Made by a program: the position numbers and the translations under genes
NCBI GenBank assembly: GCA_017303755.1
Contig: JAFLBS010000007.1
Location: forward strand, 176,941-240,940
Direction of reading: 5' to 3'
DNA from: Flavobacteriales bacterium
GTDB lineage: Bacteria; Bacteroidota; Bacteroidia; Flavobacteriales; Flavobacteriaceae
Length of the DNA stretch: 64,000 bases
Part shown: piece after piece, positions 9,173 to 18,118 of the stretch
Layout of the letters: the number at the start of each line of letters is the position of its first letter
Position numbering within the stretch: the first letter of the stretch is position 1
Notes under the pieces: generated by a model
Told to the model about the DNA's origin: nothing
Databases searched by the model: none
The model's input: only the letters and a program-made list of their open reading frames with translations

Positions 9173-9565
9173 TTATTTCATAATGAATCCTTTCGGCGCT
9201 TTTAGTTTTCCTTTATCGTACATGTTGATGTACAATAAAACGGTATCATTTTTTCCAGCATACCATACATTATACATATCCAACAAACCAATTCCTAATG
9301 GACTATTGCTCGTTTTGAAATCACAACAACTTCCTTTTCTTTTAAAAAATACGGGTTCGCCGTTGGGTCCAGTAAGCGAATTCAAATAATCGCGTTCGTT
9401 TTTCGGACCTTGCTCAAATCCGCCAACTTTTATAGCGTTTTTTTCACTGTAGCCATAGGTTTCATCCACAGAATTAGTCGAAGAATCACCAGATGAATTT
9501 CCCTTTGTAGAAGAGCATCCAATAATTAATAGTGAAATTATAAATGTATAAAGGATTTTTTTCAT
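9173..9565 (-). CDS. Small conserved flavobacterial lipoprotein of unknown function
   Basis: 130 residues with a lipoprotein signal (MKKILYTFIISLLIIGC), so it should be lipid-anchored in the envelope. A low-complexity Ser/Thr/Gly linker follows, then a compact domain with YGYSEKNAIKVGGF, GPKNERDYLNSLTGPNGEP and GSCCDF (adjacent cysteines). From memory, relatives in this family often carry the misleading database name 2-dehydro-3-deoxyphosphooctonate aldolase; nothing here resembles that enzyme. The DoxX gene lies 8 bp upstream on the same strand, so the two probably form an operon. Confidence 0.7.
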   Translation of the reverse strand: MKKILYTFIISLLIIGCSSTKGNSSGDSSTNSVDETYGYSEKNAIKVGGFEQGPKNERDYLNSLTGPNGEPVFFKRKGSCCDFKTSNSPLGIGLLDMYNVWYAGKNDTVLLYINMYDKGKLKAPKGFIMK

Positions 9566-9573
9566 CGTTTAAA

Positions 9574-9948
9574 TTATGGAGTGAATAAATGTTTGTAACT
9601 GCTCCAGTTGGCGTAAATCAGAAATAGATTAGCAACTAAAATTCCTGCTGCCATCGGAATATCCGTTTTTGATACTACGGCATGAATCAAAAAGATATTC
9701 ACCGAAATAGGCAATAAAACAATCAAAGCTAAACGAATAAACTTACCGCTCACAATAGCCAATCCACAGATTAGTTCAATGACTTTTGCTAATGGGAATA
9801 GGTATTTCATTGCCGTAAAACCTGTCATCATAGCTAACATATCTCCTTCAAAAACGGGTTTGTCACCTAAATCAAGGAAATAACCTATCGATGCAAAAAG
9901 CATCATTCCGCCCAGCAGAATCCTCACAATAATAGTTGCAATTTTCAT
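9574..9948 (-). CDS. DoxX-family small membrane protein
   Basis: 124 residues with four hydrophobic segments. It starts with the typical DoxX N-terminus IIVRILLGGMMLFASIGYFL and has the conserved short loop FPLAKVIELICGLAIVSG. The family is linked to quinone or thiol redox membrane proteins, but this member's role is unknown. The lipoprotein gene follows 8 bp downstream. Confidence 0.8.
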   Translation of the reverse strand: MKIATIIVRILLGGMMLFASIGYFLDLGDKPVFEGDMLAMMTGFTAMKYLFPLAKVIELICGLAIVSGKFIRLALIVLLPISVNIFLIHAVVSKTDIPMAAGILVANLFLIYANWSSYKHLFTP

Positions 9949-9976
9949 AGTAAATAAATTTTATTGGTTAGTATAT

Positions 9977-9984
9977 CAAAGTTA
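9977..9984 (-). promoter_or_regulatory. -7 element upstream of the DoxX/lipoprotein pair
   Basis: The reverse strand reads TAACTTTG, 28 bp before the DoxX start. The nearest upstream TTG (10011-10013) is 26 bp away, slightly beyond the usual 17-23. Confidence 0.5.
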
Positions 9985-10055
9985 AAGTTTTATTTGTTAA
10001 AAAACGAACCCAAAAGATTGGCTTATTAACAGAGTTTTCAAATCTATTTTTATTG

Positions 10056-10063
10056 TATTTTTG
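10056..10063 (+). promoter_or_regulatory. -7 element of the pabB-like gene
   Basis: TATTTTTG, 19 bp before the TTG start codon. The transcript would start near 10070, giving a very short leader. No -33 TTG at proper spacing is seen. Confidence 0.5.
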
Positions 10064-10082
10064 AAGCCAAATTGATTGCTAC

Positions 10083-11369
10083 TTGAGAACCATCATTTCT
10101 AAGAATATTACGTATCCCAAACAATTAAAGCAACAACTTTTGTTGTGGTCGAATCAGTTTCGTGAAGCGATTGTTTTGGATTCAAATGAGTATGATCAGC
10201 AGTATTCTAATTACGATTGTATTGTTGCGGTTGACGCTTTTACTTCAATTACCACTGATTTCATCAATGCTTTTGACGATCTTCACCAATATCAATCGCA
10301 AACCAAAGATTGGTTGTTTGGTTATTTGTCGTACGATTTAAAAAACGACATTGAAGTTTTGAAATCTAAGAATTTTGACGGTCTGCAATTCCCAGATTTG
10401 TTCTTTTTTCAACCCAAAAAATTATTTCTTTTAAAAGATAACCAAGTCGAAATTCTGTATTTGAATTTTTGTGCTGACGAGATTGAATCTGATTTTGAAG
10501 AAATTTTAAAAATAGAAATTAGCGCCTTTGCGTCTTTGCGAGAGATCAATATTCAACAACGAATTTCAAAAAAAAATTATCTTTCTAAAGTAACCAAAAT
10601 GCTCAATCACATTCACTTGGGTGATATTTATGAAGCCAATTTCTGTATGGAATTTTATGCCGAAAACGCACTTATTCACCCATTGGAAACCTATCAAAAG
10701 TTGAATGCTATTTCAGAACCACCATTTGCCACTTATTTCAAAAATAATAAACAGTTTTTGATTTGCGCTTCACCTGAACGCTATTTGAAAAAAGAATCTA
10801 ATAAAGTGATTTCCCAACCCATAAAAGGAACAGCCAAACGCGTTTTTGATATTGAAATGGATAATTGGTCTAAAAGCGAATTAGAATCCAACCCAAAAGA
10901 ACGTTCAGAAAACATCATGATCGTCGATTTGGTACGTAATGATTTGTCGAAAACGGCTACCAAAGGTTCGGTTGAAGTAGAAGAGTTGTGTGGAATTTAC
11001 ACCTTCAAACAAGTGCATCAAATGATTTCTACCGTAGTTTCAAAAGTGGAGCACACCACTTCTCCCACAGAAATCATCAAAACTACTTTCCCAATGGGAA
11101 GTATGACAGGCGCACCCAAAATTTCGGCCATGAACATCATTGAAAATTTAGAAGAAACCAAACGTGGTTTATACAGCGGCGCTGTGGGTTATTTTACTCC
11201 TAATGGCGATTTCGATTTCAATGTGGTCATCCGAAGCATACTTTATAATGCTCAAAACAACTATTTGTCTTTTTCTGTGGGAAGTGCCATTACGTCATTA
11301 TCCATTCCAGAAAATGAATATGAAGAATGCTTGCTCAAAGCAAAAGCGATGTTTGAAGTATTAACTTAA
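10083..11369 (+). CDS. pabB: Chorismate-binding enzyme, aminodeoxychorismate synthase component I type
   Basis: 428 residues. The catalytic C-terminal chorismate-binding domain (about 155-425) shows PIKGTAKR, ENIMIVDLVRNDL, FPMGSMTGAPKI and GAVGYF, as in PabB/TrpE. PabB joins chorismate and ammonia to give aminodeoxychorismate for folate. PabB is preferred over TrpE because the protein is short and does not sit in a trp operon; isochorismate synthase is less likely. The start is TTG at 10083; no in-frame ATG lies nearby and MRT matches the N-terminus I recall for flavobacterial relatives. A -7 element just upstream excludes a much earlier start. Confidence 0.85.
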   Translation: MRTIISKNITYPKQLKQQLLLWSNQFREAIVLDSNEYDQQYSNYDCIVAVDAFTSITTDFINAFDDLHQYQSQTKDWLFGYLSYDLKNDIEVLKSKNFDGLQFPDLFFFQPKKLFLLKDNQVEILYLNFCADEIESDFEEILKIEISAFASLREINIQQRISKKNYLSKVTKMLNHIHLGDIYEANFCMEFYAENALIHPLETYQKLNAISEPPFATYFKNNKQFLICASPERYLKKESNKVISQPIKGTAKRVFDIEMDNWSKSELESNPKERSENIMIVDLVRNDLSKTATKGSVEVEELCGIYTFKQVHQMISTVVSKVEHTTSPTEIIKTTFPMGSMTGAPKISAMNIIENLEETKRGLYSGAVGYFTPNGDFDFNVVIRSILYNAQNNYLSFSVGSAITSLSIPENEYEECLLKAKAMFEVLT

Positions 11370-11397
11370 ATTTAAATCAAAGTTATTTTGTAAAAAG

Positions 11398-11405
11398 TAT
11401 TTTTG
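11398..11405 (+). promoter_or_regulatory. -7 element of the ECF sigma factor gene
   Basis: TATTTTTG, 20 bp before ATG 11426. No well-spaced TTG is visible. Confidence 0.45.
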
Positions 11406-11425
11406 GCAAAAATCAATCAATTACT

Positions 11426-11959
11426 ATGGATGTTTTAGAGGATTTGAAAGGCGAAAATAACGGAGCTTTTGGTGAATTGTATAAAAAATACTTTTATATG
11501 GTGAATCGTTTTGTAACCAATAATAATGGTAATACTAATGATGCGGAAGATATTTTTCAAGATGCTATGATTGTATTGTTAGAAAAATTACGACACGATA
11601 ATTTTGAACTTACAGCTTCTTTAAAGACCTATATTATGGCAATCAGTAAAAATATTTGGTTGAAGAAGTTGAGAAAAAATTACACTGAAGTTGATTTTAC
11701 AGAGCAAAACTCAAATGCTTTTTTCGAGGAAATAGATTCCGCCATCGAAAGCGAAAAAAACTACTTTGACAAACTTCAAAATTACATTCATAAAATTACT
11801 AAACATTGTCAAGGACTCATACACGATATGTTTTTTAAAGAAAAATCAATTGAACAAATTCAAATTGAGTACGGTTATTCTACCATTCATAATGCTCAAA
11901 ATCAGAAACATAAATGTGTTGAGCAAATTCGAAAAGTAAAGGAACAAGATAAAAATTAA
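11426..11959 (+). CDS. ECF-type sigma-70 family RNA polymerase sigma factor
   Basis: 177 residues. Region 2 (about 10-80) includes FGELYKKYFYMVNRFV and the DAEDIFQDAMIVLLEKL helix that contacts core and the -10 region. Region 4 (about 120-170) is divergent but recognisable (MFFKEKSIEQIQIEYGYST). The gap between regions 2 and 4 is short, as in ECF factors. No anti-sigma gene follows; the next gene is a small secreted CxxC protein 72 bp downstream, which may be a target or partner. Confidence 0.88.
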   Translation: MDVLEDLKGENNGAFGELYKKYFYMVNRFVTNNNGNTNDAEDIFQDAMIVLLEKLRHDNFELTASLKTYIMAISKNIWLKKLRKNYTEVDFTEQNSNAFFEEIDSAIESEKNYFDKLQNYIHKITKHCQGLIHDMFFKEKSIEQIQIEYGYSTIHNAQNQKHKCVEQIRKVKEQDKN

Positions 11960-12031
11960 ATTTTTTTCAATTTGTTGGGTGATTTTAATAACTAAATGGT
12001 ATTAATAGATATAACTTTAAATTTTTATACC

Positions 12032-12418
12032 ATGAAAACAATCAAAAAAATCGTTCTCGTTGTTGCCATCTTATTTGCAACACAAATTTTTGCTCAAAGT
12101 AATGCTAATGTTTATGCTGTTGTAAGTAAGGCAAGTTGGTGTCCGACTTGCGTGAAAAACGAAGCGCGTGTTGCCTCAGAAGTGCTTTCAAAAGTGGATG
12201 GAAGCAAAGTGACCATTTTAGTCAATGATTTGTCCAACAAAGATACCAAATCAGCTTCGGCAGCAACATTGAAAGAAAAAGGCTTAGACAAAATCAATTT
12301 GAAATCTACTGGAGTTATTTCGTTCATTGACGCAAAAACCAAGAAAGTAATTTCGACTATTTCTGTTTCAAAATCGTCTGAAGCTATTTTAGAGGAATTC
12401 AATAAATTATCGATTTAA
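12032..12418 (+). CDS. Small secreted thioredoxin-like protein with WCPTC motif
   Basis: 128 residues from ATG 12032, chosen because it starts a clean signal peptide (MKTIKKIVLVVAILFATQIFAQ); the frame opens 12 codons earlier. The mature part starts with a short strand and SKASWCPTC, a thioredoxin-like CxxC at the expected place. A helix (KNEARVASEVLSK), VTILVNDLSN, and a GVISFIDAKTKKV region where thioredoxin has its cis-Pro strand follow. No cis-Pro is obvious, so it is a divergent member. It may handle periplasmic disulfides or metals. It lies downstream of an ECF sigma gene and ends at a strong terminator. Confidence 0.7.
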   Translation: MKTIKKIVLVVAILFATQIFAQSNANVYAVVSKASWCPTCVKNEARVASEVLSKVDGSKVTILVNDLSNKDTKSASAATLKEKGLDKINLKSTGVISFIDAKTKKVISTISVSKSSEAILEEFNKLSI

Positions 12419-12430
12419 ATCGAATTGATG

Positions 12431-12467
12431 ATAAAAGTTTGGCGTAATCATTATACCAAACTTTTAT
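12431..12467 (+). terminator. Terminator after the CxxC secreted protein
   Basis: ATAAAAGTTTGG (12431-12442) pairs with CCAAACTTTTAT (12456-12467), a 12-bp stem with a T-rich 3' side. Confidence 0.75.
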
Positions 12468-12497
12468 TATTCTTATTTTAGCATTTTATAAATAAAA

Positions 12498-13805
12498 ATG
12501 CTAGAAAAATTTACCCAACACATTCAAACTCACTTTCCGTTTTTAGCTAAATGCAGGTTTTACATTGCCGTAAGCGGCGGAATTGATAGTATGGTTTTGG
12601 TTCATTTATTCCAACATTTTCGCTATGAGTTTGGTCTGTTGCATTGCAATTTTAAATTGCGTGGCGATGAAAGTGACGCCGATATGAGATTCATCCATGA
12701 TTATGCCGAAGCCAATAATTTAAATCTCAGAATTGGCTTTTTCGAAACAGCTGAAATTGCAAAACAAAACAAATTATCCATTCAGGAAGCGGCGAGACTA
12801 CTTCGTTACGATTGGTTTTACGAACAAATGGAAGAAATGAATGCTGATTTTGTTGCAACGGCACATCACCAAGATGATAATTTGGAAACGTTTCTGATTA
12901 ATCTTTCACGCGGAACGGGTTTGGATGGATTAACCGGAATTCCAGCAATAAATGATAAGATTATTCGACCATTACTGCCTTTTTCAAGAGAAGAAATTGC
13001 ACAATATGCGTTGGATAATCATTTAAAATGGCGTGAAGATAGTAGTAATGAAAGTGATAAATATGTACGAAATAAGATTCGTCATCACTTAGTTCCGATT
13101 TTAAAAGAACTCAATCAAAGTTTCTTAGAATCATTTCAAAAAACTCAAGAACATTTGAAAGAGGTTCAGTCGTTGGCCAACGATGCCGAGTACATCATGT
13201 ACCAAGAAGTTGCTACAGAGAAAGAAGACGGAAGCGTTCATTTTAATTTGGATAAATTACTACAATTGCCCAATTATAAAGGGTATTTGTACCAATGGTT
13301 AAAGCAATTCGGATTTACAGCGTGGAATGATATATACGATTTAGTGACGGCTCAAACTGGAAAACAAGTTTTTTCAGATGAATTTGTGGTATTGAAAAAC
13401 CGTAATTTTTTGATTTTATTTCGAAAAACAACTGCAAACGACGCTTTTTTTTTGATTGATAAAGAAGTCAATCAAGTTAATATTCCCTTAAAATTGTCGT
13501 TTTGTAATGTAAGTGACATTTCAATATCTGACAGTAATTGTATATTTGTCGATGAAGATTTGATTGAGTTTCCGCTCACTCTTAGAAAATGGAACGAAGG
13601 CGATGCTTTTTATCCGTTTGGAATGAAAGGAAAAAAGAAGCTCAGCAAGTTTTTTAAAGACGAAAAAATGTCGTTGATAGATAAATCCAATTGTTGGATT
13701 TTGTGCTCAAATGAAGAAATCATTTGGGTTATTGGTCATCGGGCAGACAATCGTTTTAAAGTAAACACAAACACAACTAAAATTTTAAAAATAACGCTTC
13801 ATTAA
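12498..13805 (+). CDS. tilS: tRNA(Ile)-lysidine synthetase
   Basis: 435 residues. The enzyme ligates lysine to C34 of the CAU-anticodon tRNA-Ile using ATP, changing codon reading from AUG to AUA; it is essential in most bacteria. The PP-loop SGGIDS is at residues 26-31. The ATP-PPase region (HCNFKLRGDESD, ATAHHQDDNLET) and the C-terminal TilS domain with LRKWNEGDAFYPFGMKGKKKLS are also present. The gene directly abuts dsbD (stop 13805, next ATG 13806), so the two are translationally coupled. Confidence 0.96.
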   Translation: MLEKFTQHIQTHFPFLAKCRFYIAVSGGIDSMVLVHLFQHFRYEFGLLHCNFKLRGDESDADMRFIHDYAEANNLNLRIGFFETAEIAKQNKLSIQEAARLLRYDWFYEQMEEMNADFVATAHHQDDNLETFLINLSRGTGLDGLTGIPAINDKIIRPLLPFSREEIAQYALDNHLKWREDSSNESDKYVRNKIRHHLVPILKELNQSFLESFQKTQEHLKEVQSLANDAEYIMYQEVATEKEDGSVHFNLDKLLQLPNYKGYLYQWLKQFGFTAWNDIYDLVTAQTGKQVFSDEFVVLKNRNFLILFRKTTANDAFFLIDKEVNQVNIPLKLSFCNVSDISISDSNCIFVDEDLIEFPLTLRKWNEGDAFYPFGMKGKKKLSKFFKDEKMSLIDKSNCWILCSNEEIIWVIGHRADNRFKVNTNTTKILKITLH

Positions 13806-15809
13806 ATGAGAAAATTAATTTTCAGCTTATTCGCTTTTTTGGTGCTTACCAATGTAAATGCACAAGTCTTAGATCCAGTTAAATGGAAAACTCGAGTAGA
13901 GAAAAAATCAGATACCGAATTGGTATTGATAATGGATGCAAAAATTGATAACGGTTGGCACTTTTATTCCCAATATACTCCAGATGGTGGTGCACTTCCT
14001 GCGGTTTTTACTTTTAAAGATACTAAAGGAAATTACCAGTTAGTAGGTAAAACTTCGGAAGGTAAATACGAAAAACATTTCAATGATATTTTTGAAGTAG
14101 ACGAGTACTTTTTTACCAAATCAGCGCAGTTCAAACAAACGATTAAGGTGTTGAATCCGAAGCTTAAAACAATCAAAGCTACTTTAGAAGGACAAACCTG
14201 TATTGACGGAAAATGCATTCAAGAGGAAGAGAATTTTGCCTTTGAATTACCCGAGATGAAAGTTGAGGAAACTCAGGCTGTTGTTGAAGATACAGCAAAA
14301 ACAACTGCTACTCCAACTGATACAGTAACTGAAAATAAGGAAGATGTTACTCCTGCTAAATCGACAGTTGCCGAACCAACAAAAAAAGAGGAGAAAAAAG
14401 GATTATGGACGATTTTCTTTTTGGCATTTTTGGGCGGATTTGCAGCATTACTCACACCGTGTGTATTTCCAATGATTCCAATGACGGTGTCTTTTTTTAC
14501 TAAACAAAGTAAAACAAAAGCAGAAGGAAAAAAGAATGCTATCATTTACGGAATCTCTATCATACTAATTTATGTGATTTTAGGTTCATTAGTTACTGCA
14601 ATTTTTGGAGCTGATGCATTGAATGCCTTGTCTACCAATGTTTGGTTTAATATTATTTTCTTCGTTTTATTGGTTGTTTTTGCGGCTTCTTTTTTAGGTG
14701 CTTTCGAAATAGTTTTACCCAATTCGTGGGCAAATAAAGTCGATCGACAAGCTGATAGAGGCGGTTTTATAGGAATCTTATTCATGGCTTTGGCGTTAGC
14801 GATTGTCTCATTTTCGTGTACAGGCCCAATTGTTGGAACTTTGTTAGTTGAATCAGCATCAAAAGGTGGATTGGCTCCACTTATTGGAATGTTAGGCTTT
14901 TCATCCGCTTTAGCGTTGCCTTTTATGTTATTTGCTATGTTTCCGGGTTGGATGAACTCTTTACCAAAATCGGGTGGTTGGTTGAATACAGTTAAAGTAT
15001 CACTTGGGTTTTTAGAATTAGCTTTAGCATTTAAGTTTTTATCAAATGCCGATTTAGTATCTCAAACGCATTATTTAGAAAGAGAATTGTTTTTAGCTAT
15101 TTGGATTGCCATTTTTGGAACTTGGGCAATTTACTTGTACGGAAAACTTACTTTGCCTCATGATAATGCATTGACTCACCTATCAGTTGGACGATTATTT
15201 CTCGCTTTGTTAGTGTCAATTTTTACTATTTATATGATTCCGGGTTTATGGGGAGCACCTCTAAAAATTATTTCAGGTTTTCCGCCACCAATGACCTACA
15301 GTGAAAGTCCGAATGGAGTAGGTGGATCGTCGTCTGGTAATGCAGCTCAATTACCCGAACATGCTCATTTTGGACCACACGGAGTTATCGCTTTTGATGA
15401 TTATGAATACGGAGTTGCCTATGCAAAGAAAGTGGGTAAACCTATTTTACTTGATTTTACAGGTGATGCTTGTGTAAATTGTCGTAAAATGGAAGATTTT
15501 GTTTGGTCTACTAATGAAATTTTACCTACATTAAAAGATAAGGTGGTTTTAATTTCGCTCTATGTTGATCGTAAAATTCCGTTGCCAAAAGATAAACAAT
15601 ATGTATCTAAAGAAACTGGAAAAGAAATCGTGACCATCGGAAATAAATGGAGCGATATGCAAATTACTCGTTACAAAAATAATGCACAACCTTATTATAT
15701 TGTACTTGATTCCGAAGGAAAAGATTTGAACTCACCAGTTGGATATACACCCGACGTTGCTGAATATAAAAAATGGTTAGAAGACGGAATTTCCAAGTTT
15801 AAAAAATAA
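13806..15809 (+). CDS. dsbD: DsbD-type thiol:disulfide interchange protein
   Basis: 667 residues, three parts. After a signal peptide comes an N-terminal DsbD alpha domain (about 20-150) with a cysteine pair in TCIDGKC. A Pro/Thr/Glu-rich linker follows, then a membrane core with eight hydrophobic segments (about 200-500) including the conserved TPCVFPM and SFSCTGP. The C-terminal thioredoxin domain carries DACVNCRKM. It moves electrons from cytoplasmic thioredoxin to periplasmic proteins, including cytochrome c maturation and disulfide isomerases. It is coupled to tilS upstream and ends at a terminator. Confidence 0.95.
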   Translation: MRKLIFSLFAFLVLTNVNAQVLDPVKWKTRVEKKSDTELVLIMDAKIDNGWHFYSQYTPDGGALPAVFTFKDTKGNYQLVGKTSEGKYEKHFNDIFEVDEYFFTKSAQFKQTIKVLNPKLKTIKATLEGQTCIDGKCIQEEENFAFELPEMKVEETQAVVEDTAKTTATPTDTVTENKEDVTPAKSTVAEPTKKEEKKGLWTIFFLAFLGGFAALLTPCVFPMIPMTVSFFTKQSKTKAEGKKNAIIYGISIILIYVILGSLVTAIFGADALNALSTNVWFNIIFFVLLVVFAASFLGAFEIVLPNSWANKVDRQADRGGFIGILFMALALAIVSFSCTGPIVGTLLVESASKGGLAPLIGMLGFSSALALPFMLFAMFPGWMNSLPKSGGWLNTVKVSLGFLELALAFKFLSNADLVSQTHYLERELFLAIWIAIFGTWAIYLYGKLTLPHDNALTHLSVGRLFLALLVSIFTIYMIPGLWGAPLKIISGFPPPMTYSESPNGVGGSSSGNAAQLPEHAHFGPHGVIAFDDYEYGVAYAKKVGKPILLDFTGDACVNCRKMEDFVWSTNEILPTLKDKVVLISLYVDRKIPLPKDKQYVSKETGKEIVTIGNKWSDMQITRYKNNAQPYYIVLDSEGKDLNSPVGYTPDVAEYKKWLEDGISKFKK

Positions 15810-15829
15810 AATTTGTTTTTAGAATTTAA

Positions 15830-15853
15830 ACCGCAATGAGAGTTGCGGTTTTT
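15830..15853 (+). terminator. Terminator after dsbD
   Basis: AAACCGCAA (15830-15838) pairs with TTGCGGTTT (15845-15853), followed by further T residues. Confidence 0.8.
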
Positions 15854-15872
15854 TTATTGTAAAACTTTTCTA

Positions 15873-15880
15873 TATTTGTA
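15873..15880 (+). promoter_or_regulatory. -7 element of the ComM-type gene
   Basis: TATATTTG, 32 bp before ATG 15913 and just after the dsbD terminator. A TTG at 15845-15847 is 25 bp upstream, a little far. Confidence 0.55.
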
Positions 15881-15912
15881 ACAGTATTAGCCATTTAATT
15901 AAAGTATAAGCC

Positions 15913-17448
15913 ATGTTAGTAAAAGTCTTTGGAAGCGCCGTCTTTGGCGTTGAAGCTACAACAATTACTGTTGAAGTAAATATTGATAAAGGTGTAGGTT
16001 ATCATTTGGTCGGTTTGCCCGATAACGCTATAAAAGAAAGTAGTTACCGAATAGCAGCTGCTCTTAAAAACAACGGTTACCAACTTCCCGTTAAAAAAAT
16101 CACCATCAACATGGCGCCTGCCGATTTACGAAAAGAAGGTTCTGCCTACGATTTGACTTTGGCAATTGGCATATTAATCGCTTCTGGACAAATTACTGCC
16201 GAAGAAGTGGATCAATACATTATAATGGGAGAACTATCACTTGATGGTGGTTTGCAACCGATAAAAGGAGCGTTGTCAATCGCAATTAAAGCGAAAGAAG
16301 AAGGATTTAAAGGTTTTTTTCTTCCGATTCAAAATGTAAAAGAAGCTGCAATCGTTGATGGTTTAAACGTCTTCGGGATTGAAAATGTAACTCAAGTCAT
16401 TGATTTTTTCTGTGGAAAAACAACGCTAGAACCTTTTGTCATTGATACTCAACTGGAATTCAATAAAACGCTTGATTTCCCCGAGTTTGATTTTGCTGAT
16501 GTGAAAGGTCAGGAAAGCATTAAACGTTGTATGGAAATCGCCGCTGCTGGTGGACACAATATTATTTTAATTGGTCCGCCAGGTTCAGGAAAAACAATGC
16601 TCGCCAAACGATTACCGAGTATTTTGCCACCAATGACGTTGAAAGAAGCTCTAGAAACGACCAAAATTCACAGTGTAGCAGGGAAAATTAAAGAGGCTGG
16701 ATTGATGAGTCAACGACCTTTTCGTTCGCCACACCATACAGCATCAAGTGTTTCATTGGTTGGTGGAGGAAGCTACCCGCAGCCAGGAGAAATTTCGCTT
16801 TCACACAACGGAGTTTTATTTTTAGATGAATTACCCGAATTCAAACGCGAAGTTCTCGAAGTCATGCGACAACCTTTAGAAGATCGAGAAGTTACCATTT
16901 CAAGAGCCAAATTTACGATTACGTATCCATCGTCGTTTATGTTGGTGGCAAGTATGAATCCGAGTCCGGGTGGATATTTTAACGATCCTAACGCACCTGT
17001 AAGTTCGTCACCAGCCGAAATGCAACGGTATTTGAGCAAAATTTCAGGTCCATTATTGGATCGAATTGATATTCATATCGAAGTAACACCAGTTCCTTTT
17101 GAAAAATTGACAGAAACCCGAAAAGCCGAAAGTAGTGTCGAAATTCGGAAACGAGTGATTCTGGCGCGTGAAATTCAATCGATGCGATTTGAATCCTTTG
17201 ATTCGATTCACTATAATGCCCAAATGGGAACCAAATTGATTCGGGAGTTTTGCGCTTTAGATGATAGTTCGCTCCAACTACTTAAAAATGCTATGGAGCG
17301 ATTGAATTTATCAGCTCGAGCGTACGATAGAATATTAAAAGTTGCCCGAACAATTGCTGATTTAGAGCAATCAGAAAATGTGTATTCCCATCATATTTCC
17401 GAAGCCATTCAATACCGCAGTTTGGATAGAGATGGTTGGCTGGGATAA
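15913..17448 (+). CDS. comM: YifB/ComM-family Mg-chelatase-like AAA+ ATPase
   Basis: 511 residues, full length. The N-terminal ChlI-like domain (about 1-175) includes [15 protein letters not shown]. The AAA+ core has Walker [15 protein letters not shown] near 220, Walker [11 protein letters not shown], and the C-terminal Mg-chelatase domain ending in [11 protein letters not shown]. ComM is a hexameric helicase that promotes branch migration when foreign DNA is integrated during natural transformation; that role is established in Vibrio and Haemophilus. Here it is a lone gene next to a RAYT transposase locus; the adjacency may be chance. Confidence 0.93.
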   Translation: MLVKVFGSAVFGVEATTITVEVNIDKGVGYHLVGLPDNAIKESSYRIAAALKNNGYQLPVKKITINMAPADLRKEGSAYDLTLAIGILIASGQITAEEVDQYIIMGELSLDGGLQPIKGALSIAIKAKEEGFKGFFLPIQNVKEAAIVDGLNVFGIENVTQVIDFFCGKTTLEPFVIDTQLEFNKTLDFPEFDFADVKGQESIKRCMEIAAAGGHNIILIGPPGSGKTMLAKRLPSILPPMTLKEALETTKIHSVAGKIKEAGLMSQRPFRSPHHTASSVSLVGGGSYPQPGEISLSHNGVLFLDELPEFKREVLEVMRQPLEDREVTISRAKFTITYPSSFMLVASMNPSPGGYFNDPNAPVSSSPAEMQRYLSKISGPLLDRIDIHIEVTPVPFEKLTETRKAESSVEIRKRVILAREIQSMRFESFDSIHYNAQMGTKLIREFCALDDSSLQLLKNAMERLNLSARAYDRILKVARTIADLEQSENVYSHHISEAIQYRSLDRDGWLG

Positions 17449-17509
17449 ATTATTCTTTTAATTATTTTTTATTAATTATTTCCGTGATGATTTTATCATC
17501 ACTGAATCG

Positions 17510-17529
17510 CCTCCAACTTCAGTTGGAGG
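17510..17529 (-). repeat. REP-like hairpin R1, inverted, upstream of the RAYT gene
   Basis: CCTCCAAC pairs with GTTGGAGG around TTCA. Read on the reverse strand the loop is TGAA, matching R2 and R3, and the flank continues with GATTCAGTGATGA, similar to the AATTCAGAC flank of R2. It is therefore an inverted copy of the downstream element. The GTAG tetranucleotide is absent here. Confidence 0.7.
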
Positions 17530-17546
17530 AATATAAATAGTTTTTA

Positions 17547-17609
17547 AGAATATAGAATATAGAATATAGAATATAGAATATAGAATATAAAATATAAAAT
17601 ATAGAATAT
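17547..17609. repeat. Heptamer array (AGAATAT) x9
   Basis: Nine 7-bp units in perfect phase: six AGAATAT, two AAAATAT, one AGAATAT. The array ends 8 bp before the RAYT start codon, so it forms the 5' leader or promoter of that gene. Confidence 0.9.
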
Positions 17610-17617
17610 TAAGAAAT

Positions 17618-18061
17618 ATGCCGTATATAAAAGTATATATTCATTTTGTTTGGAGTACTAAAAATAGATATCCATTTTTAAGTACCATTGAAGCAAGACA
17701 ATTGGTTTGGAAACACATTAAAGACAATGCAAATAGCAAAGGTATTTACATTGATTATGTAAATGGATTTGAAGACCATTGTCATTGTTTAATTTCTATG
17801 GGATTCAACCAAAATATTGAAAAAATAATGCAACTTATTAAAGGTGAATCTTCATTTTGGATTAATAAGAATAAGCATTTATTTCCTTGTTTGAAAGGAA
17901 AACGATTTGAATGGCAGGAAGAATATTTTGCATTATCTGTTTCTGAATCAATTTTAAATAGGGTTCGGAATTACATCAAAAATCAAGAAAATCATCATAA
18001 GAAGAAAACGTTTAAAAAGGAGTATGATGAGATTGTGGAGAAGTATAAGATTGATGTTTAA
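17618..18061 (+). CDS. IS200-like HUH transposase, probable RAYT (REP-associated tyrosine transposase)
   Basis: 147 residues. The Y1-transposase fold is recognised from the N-terminal VYIHFVWSTKNRYPFL, the metal-binding HUH motif DHCHCLI (His54, His56), and the catalytic tyrosine helix NRVRNYIKNQ (Tyr119, with Gln123). These enzymes nick single-stranded DNA at hairpins. The gene is flanked by opposite-facing hairpins R1 and R2, and R2 carries a 5' GTAG, the mark of RAYT/REP pairs. No IS200-type subterminal ends and no TnpB are seen, which favours a domesticated RAYT over an active IS. Confidence 0.85.
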   Translation: MPYIKVYIHFVWSTKNRYPFLSTIEARQLVWKHIKDNANSKGIYIDYVNGFEDHCHCLISMGFNQNIEKIMQLIKGESSFWINKNKHLFPCLKGKRFEWQEEYFALSVSESILNRVRNYIKNQENHHKKKTFKKEYDEIVEKYKIDV

Positions 18062-18091
18062 ATTTTTGAATTTTTTTGAATTGCAATTTGT

Positions 18092-18115
18092 GTAGCCTCC
18101 AGCTGAAGCTGGAGG
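18092..18115 (+). repeat. REP-like hairpin R2 with 5' GTAG
   Basis: GTAG (18092-18095) is followed directly by an 8-bp stem CCTCCAGC/GCTGGAGG around a TGAA loop. A 5' GTAG followed by a hairpin is the known signature of REP sequences recognised by RAYT proteins. It lies 31 bp past the RAYT stop codon. Confidence 0.8.
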
Positions 18116-18118
18116 GAA

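Noticed and set aside
11426-11959. Anti-sigma factor hidden next to the ECF gene
   Set aside because: The following gene has a cleavable signal peptide and CxxC but no transmembrane anti-sigma domain.
17618-18061. Active IS200/IS605 insertion sequence
   Set aside because: No TnpB, no clear left and right subterminal ends; hairpins are of REP type with GTAG.
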